A stretch of DNA of 64,000 nt from Amycolatopsis decaplanina DSM 44594 (GTDB taxonomy: Bacteria > Actinomycetota > Actinomycetes > Mycobacteriales > Pseudonocardiaceae): positions 209,963 to 273,962 of the forward strand of contig NZ_AOHO01000019.1 in the NCBI RefSeq assembly GCF_000342005.1. Reading direction: 5' to 3'. The notes below the pieces were generated by a model. It saw nothing but the letters and a program-made list of their open reading frames with translations. It ran no database searches and was not told where the DNA came from. Shown in pieces: positions 1 through 8,276 of the stretch (its first letter is position 1; every line of letters begins with the position of its first letter). The position numbers and the translations under genes were made by a program.

Positions 1-1
1 C

Positions 2-97
2 GTCCACGAGCACAAGCAGGCTCCGGAAAAGCCCGAAAAGGCGATCAACGGGCTGTACCTGAGCTACGAGCCGCAGATCGGCATCCGGCGCGCGTGA
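2..97 (+). CDS. C-terminal end of an unidentified protein (cut by window start)
   Basis: Only the last 31 codons and the stop lie in the window; the readable frame ends in GIRRA and a TGA at 95-97. The tail is rich in Lys, Glu and Pro near its start (HEHKQAPEKPEK) and shows no recognisable domain. It is on the same strand as the halogenase that starts 39 bp later and is probably the preceding gene of that transcription unit. No function can be assigned from this fragment. Confidence 0.6.
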   Translation, partial: VHEHKQAPEKPEKAINGLYLSYEPQIGIRRA

Positions 98-136
98 GCG
101 CCTTCACTCCTTCACCGGCCTAGGGAAAGGTTCCTC

Positions 137-1402
137 ATGTCAGCCACGCTCCACGGTATGCCCGAGCGGTTCGACGTCATCGTCATCGGTGGCGGCCCGG
201 CGGGCGCGACCTGCGCCGGGCTCCTCGCGAAGGAGGGGCATACGGTCCTGGTCCTCGAACGCGAACGGTTCCCCCGCTATCACATCGGCGAATCCCTGAT
301 CCCGGTCGGCATGCGCCCGCTGCAGGAACTGGACCTGCTCGAACGTATGGAGGCCCGCGGCTTCGAGCGCAAGTACGGCGGCAGCCTGGTGTGGGGAAAC
401 CGGGACGTGCCTTGGAACTTCTCGTTCATGAAGGCCGCGGAAGGCACCTACGCCTACCACACCCGCCGCGCCGACCTCGACACGCTGATCCTCGACCGCG
501 CCCGCGAACTCGGCGCGTACGTCGTGGAGGAGACGACGGTCAAGGACGTGCTCCAGTCAGACACCGGCCGGGTCACCGGTGTCCGGTTCACCCTGCGCGG
601 TTCGGCCGGCGATTACGAGGCCACCGCCTCATTGGTCATCGACGCGTCCGGTCAGTCACGGGTGATCGGCCGGAAGTTCAGCGACATCACCTGGCACAAC
701 GAGCTCCGCAACGTCGCGGTCTGGACCTACTACGACAACTGCGACCGGCTGCCCGGTGACGAGTGGACCAACATCCTCATCGAAGGCACCGACGACGGCT
801 GGTTCTGGGGCATCCCGATCGACAAGGGCACGATGAGCGTCGGCTATGTGACCAAGTCGGACATCGCCAACGCGGACGACCAGTCCCTGGAACAGCTCTT
901 CGTGACCGAGCGGGACAAGACCACCCGGCTCAAGGGGCTGCTGGCCAACGCCCGCCAGCACGCGGGGTACCGGACGGCACGGGACTGGTCCTACACCAAC
1001 GAAACGTTCTACGGCGACGGCTGGGCGCTCGTCGGCGACGCGGCCGCGTTCGTCGACCCGCTGTTCTCCACCGGTGTCGCACTGGCCACGCTGGCGGGCA
1101 GCTCACTGTCCAAAGTGGTCCACCGGATCCTGGAACACCCGGCCATCGAGGAGAAGGCGCTCGACCGGTACGCCGGGAACTACCGCGCGTTCTTCGACGA
1201 GATCCGCACCTTCGTCGAGCGGTTCTACGACCGGACGAAGTACAAGGAGTACTACTACGATCTCGCGCAGGAGGTCGTGGACCCCGAACAGCTCCACGCG
1301 CCGAGCATCGACTTCGTCACGCTGGTCTCCGGGCTGTCGGGCAAGCACCCGCTGCTGAACATCAGTCTCGACGACCTGATCGCGAACGTCACCGAACCCT
1401 GA
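137..1402 (+). CDS. Flavin-dependent halogenase (FADH2-dependent, variant resembling phenol/carrier-bound halogenases)
   Basis: A 421-residue protein of the flavin-dependent halogenase/FAD monooxygenase superfamily, expected to use FADH2, O2 and chloride or bromide to halogenate an electron-rich ring. An FAD-binding GGGPAG motif lies near residue 18, the conserved GDAAAFVDPLFSTGV flavin-contact segment near residue 300, and the halogenase signature W-x-W-x-I-P at W222-F-W224-G-I226-P227. The WxWxIP motif is what separates halogenases from plain monooxygenases of this fold. The ATG at 137 follows GGAAAGG. The neighbours (monooxygenase, SgcJ-like protein, antiporter) place it in a secondary-metabolite cluster. 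A flavin reductase partner is not visible in the window. Whether the substrate is free or bound to a carrier protein cannot be told from sequence alone. Confidence 0.88.
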   Translation: MSATLHGMPERFDVIVIGGGPAGATCAGLLAKEGHTVLVLERERFPRYHIGESLIPVGMRPLQELDLLERMEARGFERKYGGSLVWGNRDVPWNFSFMKAAEGTYAYHTRRADLDTLILDRARELGAYVVEETTVKDVLQSDTGRVTGVRFTLRGSAGDYEATASLVIDASGQSRVIGRKFSDITWHNELRNVAVWTYYDNCDRLPGDEWTNILIEGTDDGWFWGIPIDKGTMSVGYVTKSDIANADDQSLEQLFVTERDKTTRLKGLLANARQHAGYRTARDWSYTNETFYGDGWALVGDAAAFVDPLFSTGVALATLAGSSLSKVVHRILEHPAIEEKALDRYAGNYRAFFDEIRTFVERFYDRTKYKEYYYDLAQEVVDPEQLHAPSIDFVTLVSGLSGKHPLLNISLDDLIANVTEP

Positions 1403-1414
1403 TCGGGAAGGGGC

Positions 1415-2815
1415 ATGGTGAAGATCGAACCCCGCACCGGTCACCGGGCGCTGTGGGTCTACCTGGGACTGGTCGTGGTCCCCGTCGTGATCGCGATCAT
1501 CCTGCTGGGACAGGGCGAAGACGGCGATGTCGTCGCCAAGACGGAGGCGGCCGCCGGGCCACCGCTGGTGCAACTGCTGCTGGCGATCGCCGTGGTGGTC
1601 GGAGCCTGCAAGGTGGTGGGCCGGCTGGCCCAGTGGATCGGGCAGCCCGCGGTGATCGGCGAGATCACCGCGGGTGTCCTGCTGGGCCCGTCGGTGCTCG
1701 GCGCGCTGTGGCCTTCGGGCGCGGCCGTGCTGATCCCGAAGGCGACGGTGCCGCAACTGAACGTCGTGGCACAGCTCGGCGTGATCTTCTTCGTGTTCCT
1801 CGCCGGGCTGGAACTGAACACGAAACTGCTGCGCGGACGCGGGCGGCTCGCGCTGGTCGTCAGCCACGTCAGCATCGCGCTGCCGTTCCTGCTCGGCGTC
1901 GGGCTCGCCATGCTCGCCTACACCCGGTTCTCCGCCGGCGGCGGATTCCTGCCGTTCGCGCTCTTCTTCGGCGTGTCGATGAGCATCACGGCGCTGCCGG
2001 TGCTGGTGCGGATCCTGCACGAGATCGGGCTCTTCCGCAGCGAGATCGGCGTGGTCGCGCTGACCTGCGCGGTGGTCGACGACGTGACCGCGTGGAGCCT
2101 GCTGGCGCTGGTGATCGCGCTGACCACGGCGTCCTCGCTGTTCGGAGTGGTACTGACGGTCGTGCTGACGGCGGCGTTCGTCGCGCTGCTCGGCCTGGTC
2201 GTCCGGCCACTGCTGCGGAAGTTCGTGGCCAGGGCTCCGGCGGCACGACTGCACAGGGTCGCGCCGCTGTCGGTGGTCGGCGTGCTGGTGTGCGCGATGG
2301 CGACCGAATGGATCGGGGTGCACGCGATGTTCGGCGCGTTCGTGTTCGGCGTGGTCTTCCCCCGGGACAACCCGATCGCGACCTGGCTGCACGACAAGGC
2401 GGGCGGGCTCACGACGGCGTTGATGCTGCCGTTGTTCTTCGCCTACAGCGGGTTGCGCACCGACATCGGCCTGCTTTCCGGCGGCGGCGCGTGGCTCTGG
2501 TGCGGCGCGATCCTGCTCGTGGCCGTCGCGGGCAAGTTCGGCGGCTCGGCACTGGCCGCGCGGGCGGTCGGCGAGAACTGGAACCGGTCGCTGCAGGTGG
2601 GCGCGCTGATGAATTGCCGTGGCCTGACCGAACTGGTCGTCCTCAACATCGGGCTCGACCTCGGCGTGCTCTCCCCGGCGCTGTTCACCATGATGGTGAT
2701 CATGGCGCTGGTCTCGACCGCGATGGCGGCGCCGATGGCGACCTGGTTCGCCCGGCGTGACGGCCGGAACGTGGTGGATTTCCCCGGCCGCACCTGGAAA
2801 CGTGCGGCAGCCTGA
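1415..2815 (+). CDS. Cation:proton antiporter (CPA2/Kef-type membrane protein)
   Basis: A 466-residue, very hydrophobic protein with about twelve membrane spans and the CPA2 signature segments GQPAVIGEITAGVLLGPS (residues ~72-90) and the paired acidic stretch in ALTCAVVDDVTAWSLLAL (~210). It would exchange Na+ or K+ for protons across the cytoplasmic membrane. It starts 13 bp after the halogenase stop behind GGAAGGGG, so it is co-transcribed. Antiporters of this family occur in several antibiotic clusters and are usually taken as export or self-protection functions. Here that is inference from position only. Confidence 0.85.
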   Translation: MVKIEPRTGHRALWVYLGLVVVPVVIAIILLGQGEDGDVVAKTEAAAGPPLVQLLLAIAVVVGACKVVGRLAQWIGQPAVIGEITAGVLLGPSVLGALWPSGAAVLIPKATVPQLNVVAQLGVIFFVFLAGLELNTKLLRGRGRLALVVSHVSIALPFLLGVGLAMLAYTRFSAGGGFLPFALFFGVSMSITALPVLVRILHEIGLFRSEIGVVALTCAVVDDVTAWSLLALVIALTTASSLFGVVLTVVLTAAFVALLGLVVRPLLRKFVARAPAARLHRVAPLSVVGVLVCAMATEWIGVHAMFGAFVFGVVFPRDNPIATWLHDKAGGLTTALMLPLFFAYSGLRTDIGLLSGGGAWLWCGAILLVAVAGKFGGSALAARAVGENWNRSLQVGALMNCRGLTELVVLNIGLDLGVLSPALFTMMVIMALVSTAMAAPMATWFARRDGRNVVDFPGRTWKRAAA

Positions 2816-2891
2816 CGCACCGGCAAGCGGGAAGACGCCTGGCCGTCCACCCGCTGCGAAGCTGGACCAGTCGACGATCTAGGAGGTCAAG

Positions 2892-4061
2892 GTGTCGAGC
2901 ACCGATGTTCCGACGCGGGAGGAACTGGTTCGCCGCGTGGCCGAACTGGCACCCGCACTGAAGAAGCACTCGGCCTGGCAGGAACAGAACCGGCGGGTGC
3001 ACGAGGAATCCATCGAAGCGCTGGCCGAGGCCGGCGTCTTCAAACTGCGCCGCCCCAAGCGTTACGGCGGCTACGAAGCCGACACCCGCACCCTGGTCGA
3101 CGTCGCCACCGAGATCGGCCGGGCCGACGGCTCGACCTCCTGGGTGGCCTCGGTGTACTGGATCCCGACCTGGATGGCCTGCCAGTTCCCGGAGGCGGTG
3201 CAGGACGAGGTGTTCGCCACCCCGGACGTGCGCGTCTGCGGCACGCTGAGCCCGTCCGCGATGGCCGCACCGGTCGACGGCGGGGTCGTGGTGAACGGCA
3301 AATGGGGCTTCATCAGCGGAGCGCTGCACGCGCAGTGGCAGGAGATCATCGCGATCCTCGTGCCGCCGGAGGGCGAGCCGTACCCGATCATGGCGCTGGT
3401 TCCGATCTCGGATCTGCTGATCGTGGACGACTGGGACACCTCGGGCCTGCGCGGCACCGGGAGCGTGTCGACGGTGGCCCAGGACGTCTTCATCCCGGCG
3501 GAGCGGGTACTCCCGCTGCCGGCGGTGCTGGAAGGTCAGGGCGCCGCTTCGGCGTCGATCTACCGGGCGCCGCTGCTTCCGGTCGCCTCGGCCTCTTCGG
3601 TGGGCACGCTGGTGGGAATGGCGAAAGCCGCGCAGGACACCTTCCTCAAGCGTCTGCCGGACCGCAAGATCACCTACACCGCCTACGACTCGCAGCGCGA
3701 AGCCCCGATCACGCACCACCAGGTGGCCGAGTCGGCGATGAAGATCGACGAGGCGGAGTTCCACGCGCACCGTCTGTCCACTTTGGTCGACACGAAGACC
3801 GCGGACGGCACCCCGTGGAAACTCGAGGAGCGCGCGATCGCGCGGGCCGACCTCGGCGCCGTGGTCCGCCTGGCCAAGGAAGGCATCGACATCCTGGCCA
3901 CCGCTTCCGGTGGCTCGTCGATCTACCACGGCATCCCGATCCAGCGCATCGCCCGCGACGTCGCCGCGGTCAACCTCCACGCGCTGATGCACCCCAACAC
4001 CAACACCGAGCTGTACGGCCGCGTGCTCTGCGGGCTCGAGCCGAACACCCTCTACATCTAG
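2892..4061 (+). CDS. Acyl-CoA dehydrogenase-fold flavin-dependent monooxygenase (group D, HsaA/ActVA-ORF5-like)
   Basis: A 389-residue acyl-CoA-dehydrogenase-fold protein. Its N-terminal helical domain carries KRYGGYEAD and the substrate/flavin segment ADGSTSWVASVYW. A beta domain follows with VVNGKWGFISGALHAQWQEI, and a C-terminal four-helix region contains ATASGGSSIYHGIPIQRIARDV. The general acid/base Glu of true acyl-CoA dehydrogenases is not evident, and the WGFISG motif is typical of reduced-flavin-dependent hydroxylases of phenols and polyketide rings, which need a separate flavin reductase. The GTG at 2892 follows AGGAGGTC. It belongs to the halogenase operon and is a likely tailoring hydroxylase. 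A dehydrogenase role is less likely but cannot be excluded. Confidence 0.8.
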   Translation: MSSTDVPTREELVRRVAELAPALKKHSAWQEQNRRVHEESIEALAEAGVFKLRRPKRYGGYEADTRTLVDVATEIGRADGSTSWVASVYWIPTWMACQFPEAVQDEVFATPDVRVCGTLSPSAMAAPVDGGVVVNGKWGFISGALHAQWQEIIAILVPPEGEPYPIMALVPISDLLIVDDWDTSGLRGTGSVSTVAQDVFIPAERVLPLPAVLEGQGAASASIYRAPLLPVASASSVGTLVGMAKAAQDTFLKRLPDRKITYTAYDSQREAPITHHQVAESAMKIDEAEFHAHRLSTLVDTKTADGTPWKLEERAIARADLGAVVRLAKEGIDILATASGGSSIYHGIPIQRIARDVAAVNLHALMHPNTNTELYGRVLCGLEPNTLYI

Positions 4062-4072
4062 GAGGATCCTCC
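4061..4072 (+). promoter_or_regulatory. Self-complementary Shine-Dalgarno site
   Basis: GGAGGATCCTCC is a perfect 12-bp palindrome made of the Shine-Dalgarno sequence of the next gene and its own complement, one base before the ATG at 4074; its first G is the last base of the preceding TAG stop. Folded or paired RNA here would hide the ribosome site until ribosomes arrive from the upstream gene. This suggests translational coupling, although a 12-bp palindrome without a loop folds poorly on its own. Confidence 0.4.
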
Positions 4073-4073
4073 G

Positions 4074-4517
4074 ATGACCACGACCGAAACCGGCACCGGC
4101 ACCGCCGCCGACCAGGCGGCGATCGCGGCGCTGACCCAGAAGGTGATCGCCGCGTGGGCCTACCACGACGCCGACGCCTTCGCCGGTGTCTTCACCGAAG
4201 ACGGCACGATGATCCTTCCCGGCGTCTACAAGAAGGGCCGCGACGAAATCCGGTCGTTCCTCGTGGAATCCTTCGCGGGGAACTACAAGGGCACGCAGGT
4301 CACCGGCCGCCCACTGGAGATCCGTTTCTTCACCCCGGACTCCGGCGTCCTGATCACCCAGGGCGGCGTGCTCGGCCCCGGCGAGACCGAGGTCGCGGAC
4401 TCCCAGTCGATCCGCGCCTCGTGGACGGTCGTCAAGCGGGACGGCGCCTGGCGGCTGGCGTCCTATCAGAACACCCCGGCCAAGCAGCAGCTGCCCAAGC
4501 CGGGCACGGTCGCCTGA
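4074..4517 (+). CDS. SgcJ/EcaC-family (SnoaL-like, NTF2-fold) protein
   Basis: A 147-residue NTF2-like protein. Its helix IAALTQKVIAAWAYHDADAF is followed by AGVFTEDGTMILPG and the end strand GAWRLASYQNTP, the pattern annotated as the SgcJ/EcaC family after the C-1027 enediyne cluster protein. Related SnoaL-type proteins act as small cyclases, isomerases or accessory proteins in polyketide tailoring; the exact role of the SgcJ branch is unsettled. It starts 13 bp after the monooxygenase stop and ends just before a strong terminator, so it is probably the last gene of this tailoring operon. Together with the halogenase and group D monooxygenase it hints at an aromatic or enediyne-type polyketide whose synthase lies left of the window. 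Confidence 0.8.
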   Translation: MTTTETGTGTAADQAAIAALTQKVIAAWAYHDADAFAGVFTEDGTMILPGVYKKGRDEIRSFLVESFAGNYKGTQVTGRPLEIRFFTPDSGVLITQGGVLGPGETEVADSQSIRASWTVVKRDGAWRLASYQNTPAKQQLPKPGTVA

Positions 4518-4530
4518 CCCTCCCCACACC

Positions 4531-4566
4531 GGAACCCGGGCCTCCCCTCCTCAGGGCCCGGGTTCC
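4531..4566 (+). terminator. Rho-independent-type hairpin after the tailoring operon
   Basis: A 12-bp perfect stem (GGAACCCGGGCC at 4531-4542 with its complement at 4555-4566) around a 12-nt pyrimidine-rich loop. No T tract follows, which is usual in high-GC actinomycetes. Confidence 0.7.
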
Positions 4567-4684
4567 GTTCTGTCCGGGCTCGGGGCGCGAGACTTCGATC
4601 AGCGAACGGCCACGGGCGTGCTTTGGCCGCGGGCCGGTCCTATGGCCTCTTTGTCGACCGGGTGCCGGCGAAGAAACTGGGCAG

Positions 4685-5263
4685 ATGAGTGTTGTAAAAG
4701 GATCAGTGCATCTCGTGCGGCGTCCGGTCGTCACCGTTGTGGCCGGTATGTCCATGCTGCTGGTGCCCGCTGTCGCCGAGGCGGCTGTCCCGCCGGTCGC
4801 GGCGAGTTCGAGCGCGGCCATCGCTCAGCAGCCTTCTCAGCAGGACCGGACCTTTCTACGCAAGGCTCACCAGGGAAACCTGGCGGAGATCGCCGGCGGG
4901 CGGCTTGCTGTGCGTAAGGGCACCTGCCATGCGGTGCGCCGTATCGGCGGCACGCTCGTCACAGACCATTCCCGGCTCGATCGTGATGTCCGCGTGGTCG
5001 CCGATCGGTTCGACGTGAGGTTGCCGACGGAGCCGTCCGCCGAGCAGCGGCGACAGCTGGCACGGGTGGCGCGCCTGTCCGGAAGTGCCTTCGACCGGGC
5101 CTGGTTACGGCTACAGATCAAACAGCATCAGGAAGCACGGCGGCTTGGTCAGCAGGAACTGCGGCACGGTCATGCCCCTGCGGTGAAGGCACTGGCCGCC
5201 AAGGCTGGCCCCGTCATCGAGCACCACCTACGACAGCTCCAGAAAGCTCTGGCCCACTGCTGA
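4685..5263 (+). CDS. Secreted DUF4142-type ferritin-like four-helix protein
   Basis: A 192-residue protein with a signal peptide (hydrophobic core VVTVVAGMSMLLVPAVAEAA, probable cleavage near residue 33). The helical domain matches the DUF4142 pattern: FLRKAHQGNLAEIAGGRLAV, then a GTLVTDHSRLDRDV helix, a hydrophobic ARLSGSAFDRAWLRLQIKQH segment and a final HxxxL-rich helix. DUF4142 is a ferritin-like family of unknown function common in actinobacterial envelopes. ATG at 4685 has a weak ribosome site; the in-frame GTG at 4706, behind AAAGGA, is a credible alternative. It stands apart from the cluster genes, after a terminator, and converges on the methyltransferase. Confidence 0.7.
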   Translation: MSVVKGSVHLVRRPVVTVVAGMSMLLVPAVAEAAVPPVAASSSAAIAQQPSQQDRTFLRKAHQGNLAEIAGGRLAVRKGTCHAVRRIGGTLVTDHSRLDRDVRVVADRFDVRLPTEPSAEQRRQLARVARLSGSAFDRAWLRLQIKQHQEARRLGQQELRHGHAPAVKALAAKAGPVIEHHLRQLQKALAHC

Positions 5264-5298
5264 GGACTCGAAGCTCCGGTTGTCTCGGATCACGCCCT

Positions 5299-6051
5299 CT
5301 ACCCGATGCCGAACACCTCGACGGGATGCGGGATCCGAACGTGCCCCGCGGACACCGTGCCGAGCTCCGCGACGGCGTCGAGCAGCTCCGCCCGGCTGGT
5401 CCCGCCGAGCCAAGGCTGGTGCCGGGCGAAGGTCAGGAATTCGAGAAGACGGTGTGCCGGCTCGGAAACCGGCACCGCGATTTCCGCGCCCACCGTGACG
5501 GTCCGGAACTCGATGCCGAACCGCGTCAGTTCCTCCGCGAGCGTCTGCGCGAACAGCGGGCGCACGACGCCTTGCCGCGCGAGGGATTCCGCGAAGGGAC
5601 CGTTCAGCCGGTTCAGCGGGGTCACCGCGACGATCAGCCGCCGATGCCGGTTACGGGCCTCCTTCACCACCGCCATACCCTCGTCGGCGCCGAGATAGCA
5701 CAGCGACTGGACGAACAGGCCGTACTCGGTCGGCGTGATCCGGAGGTCCGCGACGTCGGCCATGCTCGCCGTGAACACGCGGTGGCCCCGCACCTTCGGC
5801 AGACCGGCCAGCTCCGAGCGCAACCGTTCCACCGCTTCGCCGTTGGTGTCGACGCCCTGGAACCACACCGTTCTTCGCGGCACTCGCGCGATCAGCTCCA
5901 GTTCGAACATGCCGAACCCGCAGCCGTACGACGTCAGTTCGAGATCGGCGTCCGCTCCGATCAGCCTCGACGTCTCCTCGACCATCAGCCGCTGCTGGTC
6001 GGTCAAGCTGCGGAAGGTGGCGTTGCAGGTGTTGTAGTCCAGTTCGTCCAT
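5299..6051 (-). CDS. Class I SAM-dependent methyltransferase-like protein
   Basis: A 250-residue protein with a Rossmann methyltransferase core: motif I as SYGCGFGMFELEL (GxGxG), an acidic residue ending strand 2 in VWFQGVDTNGEAVERL, and a motif IV region TPTEYGLFVQSLCYL. The N-terminal cap NTCNATFRSLTDQQRLMVEE resembles small-molecule (histamine- or amine-type) methyltransferases. The ATG at 6051 is chosen over an upstream in-frame ATG (6108) because GGGAG lies 5 bp before it and family similarity begins there. It converges on the DUF4142 gene and lies downstream of the ABC exporter genes, separated from them by a hairpin. Substrate unknown; a tailoring role is inference from location. Confidence 0.65.
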   Translation of the reverse strand: MDELDYNTCNATFRSLTDQQRLMVEETSRLIGADADLELTSYGCGFGMFELELIARVPRRTVWFQGVDTNGEAVERLRSELAGLPKVRGHRVFTASMADVADLRITPTEYGLFVQSLCYLGADEGMAVVKEARNRHRRLIVAVTPLNRLNGPFAESLARQGVVRPLFAQTLAEELTRFGIEFRTVTVGAEIAVPVSEPAHRLLEFLTFARHQPWLGGTSRAELLDAVAELGTVSAGHVRIPHPVEVFGIG

Positions 6052-6078
6052 CGGCGCTCCCGGTTCGGGCCCCCGAAA

Positions 6079-6118
6079 CACCGAAGCCGTGGCGCGCGCA
6101 CGCGTCACGGCTTCGGTG
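6079..6118 (-). terminator. Hairpin downstream of the DrrAB-like operon
   Basis: A 13-bp perfect stem (CACCGAAGCCGTG at 6079-6091 with its complement at 6106-6118) around a GC-rich 14-nt loop, lying between the permease stop and the methyltransferase start on the same strand. It should reduce read-through into the methyltransferase. Confidence 0.6.
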
Positions 6119-6134
6119 CTCGAGCGGCGATTGC

Positions 6135-6950
6135 TCAGATCCGCTTCTTCAGGGCACGGACCGAAAGCGCCCCGAACACGATCGCGATCACGGCCGCCCA
6201 GACGAGCGACCAGATCACCGACGAGGTGACCGCGGCGCCACCGTTCATCAGCCCGCGGCAGGCCTTGAGCAGGATCGCCACCGGACTGACGTCCGCGAAC
6301 GCCTGCAGCCAGGACGGCATCGACTCGACCGGCGCGAACACCCCGCTGACGAAGTTCAGCGGCAGGATCACCGCGAACGCGAACACCTGGACCTTCTCCG
6401 CCTGGTCGGCGGCGACGCCCACCAGCGTGGGCACCCAGGAGAACGCGATCGCGAACACCAGCAGCAGCAACCCTGCCGCCAGCACGCCGAGGAAGCCCTT
6501 CTCCGGCCGGAAGCCGAGCAGCAGCCCGACGCCGACCACCAGCAGCACCGACCAGACCTGCTTGAACTGGTCGCCGATGATCCGCCCGGCCAGCGGCGCC
6601 CAGCGCGCGATCGGCAGCGAGCGGAACCGGTCGAACACGCCCTGGGACAGGTCCGTGTTGAGGCCGATGCCGACGTTGATGGTCGCGAACAGCATGCTCA
6701 TCACGAGCATGCCGGGGATCATGAACTGCAGGTACGCGTGCCGGTCTCCGGAGATCGCGCCACCGAAGACGAACGTGAACAGCAGCGTGAAGATGATCGG
6801 CTGGAAACTGATGTCGGCCAGCTGCTTCGGCTCGTGCTTGACCGAAACCGTGCTGCGCCAGGCCAGGGTGAACATCTGCGAGATGCCCTGGAAGAACCCG
6901 ACCCTGGCCGACAACTGCTGCGGCGGCAGCGTCGTGGTCGCGGCGGTCAT
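6135..6950 (-). CDS. DrrB-like ABC-2 type transporter permease
   Basis: A 271-residue ABC-2 permease with six predicted membrane helices and the family-typical FQPIIFTLLFTFVFGGAI, IPGMLVMSMLFATINVG and FAFAVILPLNFVSGVFAP segments, ending in a basic KKRI tail. Its ATG overlaps the stop of the ATPase gene by ATGA (6947-6950), so the two subunits are translationally coupled. The daunorubicin-resistance DrrAB system is the archetype; the pair would pump a hydrophobic or intercalating compound out of the cell. The longer in-frame extension upstream is coding sequence of the ATPase in another frame and is not part of this protein. Confidence 0.9.
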   Translation of the reverse strand: MTAATTTLPPQQLSARVGFFQGISQMFTLAWRSTVSVKHEPKQLADISFQPIIFTLLFTFVFGGAISGDRHAYLQFMIPGMLVMSMLFATINVGIGLNTDLSQGVFDRFRSLPIARWAPLAGRIIGDQFKQVWSVLLVVGVGLLLGFRPEKGFLGVLAAGLLLLVFAIAFSWVPTLVGVAADQAEKVQVFAFAVILPLNFVSGVFAPVESMPSWLQAFADVSPVAILLKACRGLMNGGAAVTSSVIWSLVWAAVIAIVFGALSVRALKKRI

Positions 6951-7975
6951 CGGATCTCCTCCTCGGTCTCCCCGGCCGTCTCCTCGGCCGGGCGCCCGGT
7001 GAGGCTCAGGAACACCTCGTCCAGGCTGGAACTGCGCAGGGACAACTCGCCGATGACGATGCCCGCCTCCTCCAGCCGCCGGACCGCGCCGGGCAACGCC
7101 GCCGGGTCGGTGACCGGGACGCTGACGACCTGGCCCGAGACGTCCGGCGTGACGCCGGCGATCTCGCCGATCAGCCGCACGACCTTCTCGAGATCGCCCG
7201 CCTGGGCACCGCGTACCGTCAGGCGCTGGGCGCCGGTGCTGGCCTTGAGCTCGTCCGGGGTGCCCTTGGCGATCACCTTGCCGTGGTCGACGACCACGAT
7301 CTCGTCGGCGAGCGCGTCGGCCTCCTCCAGGTACTGCGTGGTCAGCAGCACCGTGACGCCGTCGGCGACCAGGCCGCGCACGACGTCCCACAGCTCCAGC
7401 CTGCTGCGCGGGTCGAGGCCGGTGGTGGGCTCGTCCAGGAACAGCAGTCGCGCGTTGCCGACCAGGCTCGCGGCCAGGTCCAGCCGACGGCGCATACCGC
7501 CCGAGTAGCCCTTCGCCGCGCGGCCGCCCGCCTCGGTGAGGGAGAACCGCTCCAGGAGCTCGTGCGCGCGGGCCTTGGCCGCCCGCCGCGAAAAGCCGAG
7601 CAGCCGCCCGATCAGGAGCAGGTTCTCCACGCCGGTCAGGCTTTCGTCGACCGAGGCGTACTGCCCGGTCAAGCCGATCAGCTGCCGCACCTGGTGGGCG
7701 TCTTTTTCGATGTCGTATCCGGCTACGGTGGCGTGGCCCTCGTCCGGCGTCACCAGCGTGGACAGGATCCGGACCGTGGTGGTCTTACCGGCGCCGTTCG
7801 GGCCGAGGACCCCGAGCACGGTACCCGTGCGGACGGTCAAGTCGACCCCGTCGAGCGCGGTCGTCTCGCCGAACCGTTTCACGAGCCCTTCGGCGTGGAT
7901 CGCGAATTCCGTCTCGGTCCCCCGCGGCCCCGGGCCGGCCCTTGACGCGGTCGCGGGTTCGACGTTCTGCAACAT
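6947..7975 (-). CDS. DrrA-like ABC transporter ATP-binding protein
   Basis: A 342-residue nucleotide-binding subunit with Walker A GPNGAGKTT, Q-loop in LIGLTGQYASVDE, signature YSGGMRRRLDLAASL, Walker B LLFLDEPTTGLD, and a C-terminal DUF4162-type extension typical of drug-export DrrA proteins. ATG at 7975 lies behind AGGAAGG. It is transcribed divergently from the MFS gene across a 301-bp AT-rich gap and coupled to the permease by a 4-bp overlap. It is likely part of self-resistance or export for the cluster product, together with the UvrA paralogue at 11453, which completes a DrrA/B/C-like set. Confidence 0.92.
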   Translation of the reverse strand: MLQNVEPATASRAGPGPRGTETEFAIHAEGLVKRFGETTALDGVDLTVRTGTVLGVLGPNGAGKTTTVRILSTLVTPDEGHATVAGYDIEKDAHQVRQLIGLTGQYASVDESLTGVENLLLIGRLLGFSRRAAKARAHELLERFSLTEAGGRAAKGYSGGMRRRLDLAASLVGNARLLFLDEPTTGLDPRSRLELWDVVRGLVADGVTVLLTTQYLEEADALADEIVVVDHGKVIAKGTPDELKASTGAQRLTVRGAQAGDLEKVVRLIGEIAGVTPDVSGQVVSVPVTDPAALPGAVRRLEEAGIVIGELSLRSSSLDEVFLSLTGRPAEETAGETEEEIR

Positions 7976-8276
7976 GACGCACTACCTTCCTGTTCCTCAC
8001 AACGGAGACACTCTCGTGCGGTTACATCATGCGACCGAGCGCAGCGCGGGAGCAGTGAATGGTTAACCTTCCGGGTATGAATTCTTCATTTTTGGGATGA
8101 ATATCCCATCTTCAAAAAATCGCACCTTCGCCGAGAATACCGGCGGATCGCGCCGCCGTCCTTCTCCATAAATGCGGTAAATAATCGTGGCCTGTTCTCG
8201 AATTCCGCTGCTAACCTGCGAATGTCCGCCTCTTGGCGAGAACGCAATCAGCCGGCACGAAAGGACCGCCACGGCC
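7976..8276. promoter_or_regulatory. Divergent intergenic region with an AT-rich dyad
   Basis: About 300 bp between the divergent DrrA-like and MFS genes, markedly AT-rich between 8060 and 8200 for this genome. A small dyad TGGGAT (8093-8098) and ATCCCA (8103-8108) separated by GAAT lies inside a wider imperfect repeat. It is a reasonable place for a regulator to control both exporters, but no regulator gene is adjacent and no promoter boxes are convincing. Confidence 0.4.

Noticed and set aside
763..2760. 665-codon plus-strand frame spanning halogenase and antiporter
   Set aside because: Out of frame with both recognised proteins, composition dominated by Arg/Gly/Ala, no family resemblance.
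2700..4529. 609-codon open frame on the minus strand opposite the monooxygenase and SgcJ-like genes
   Set aside because: GC-rich third positions create long antisense frames; the translation is Arg/Gly/Asp-rich with no domain, and the plus-strand genes have clear families.
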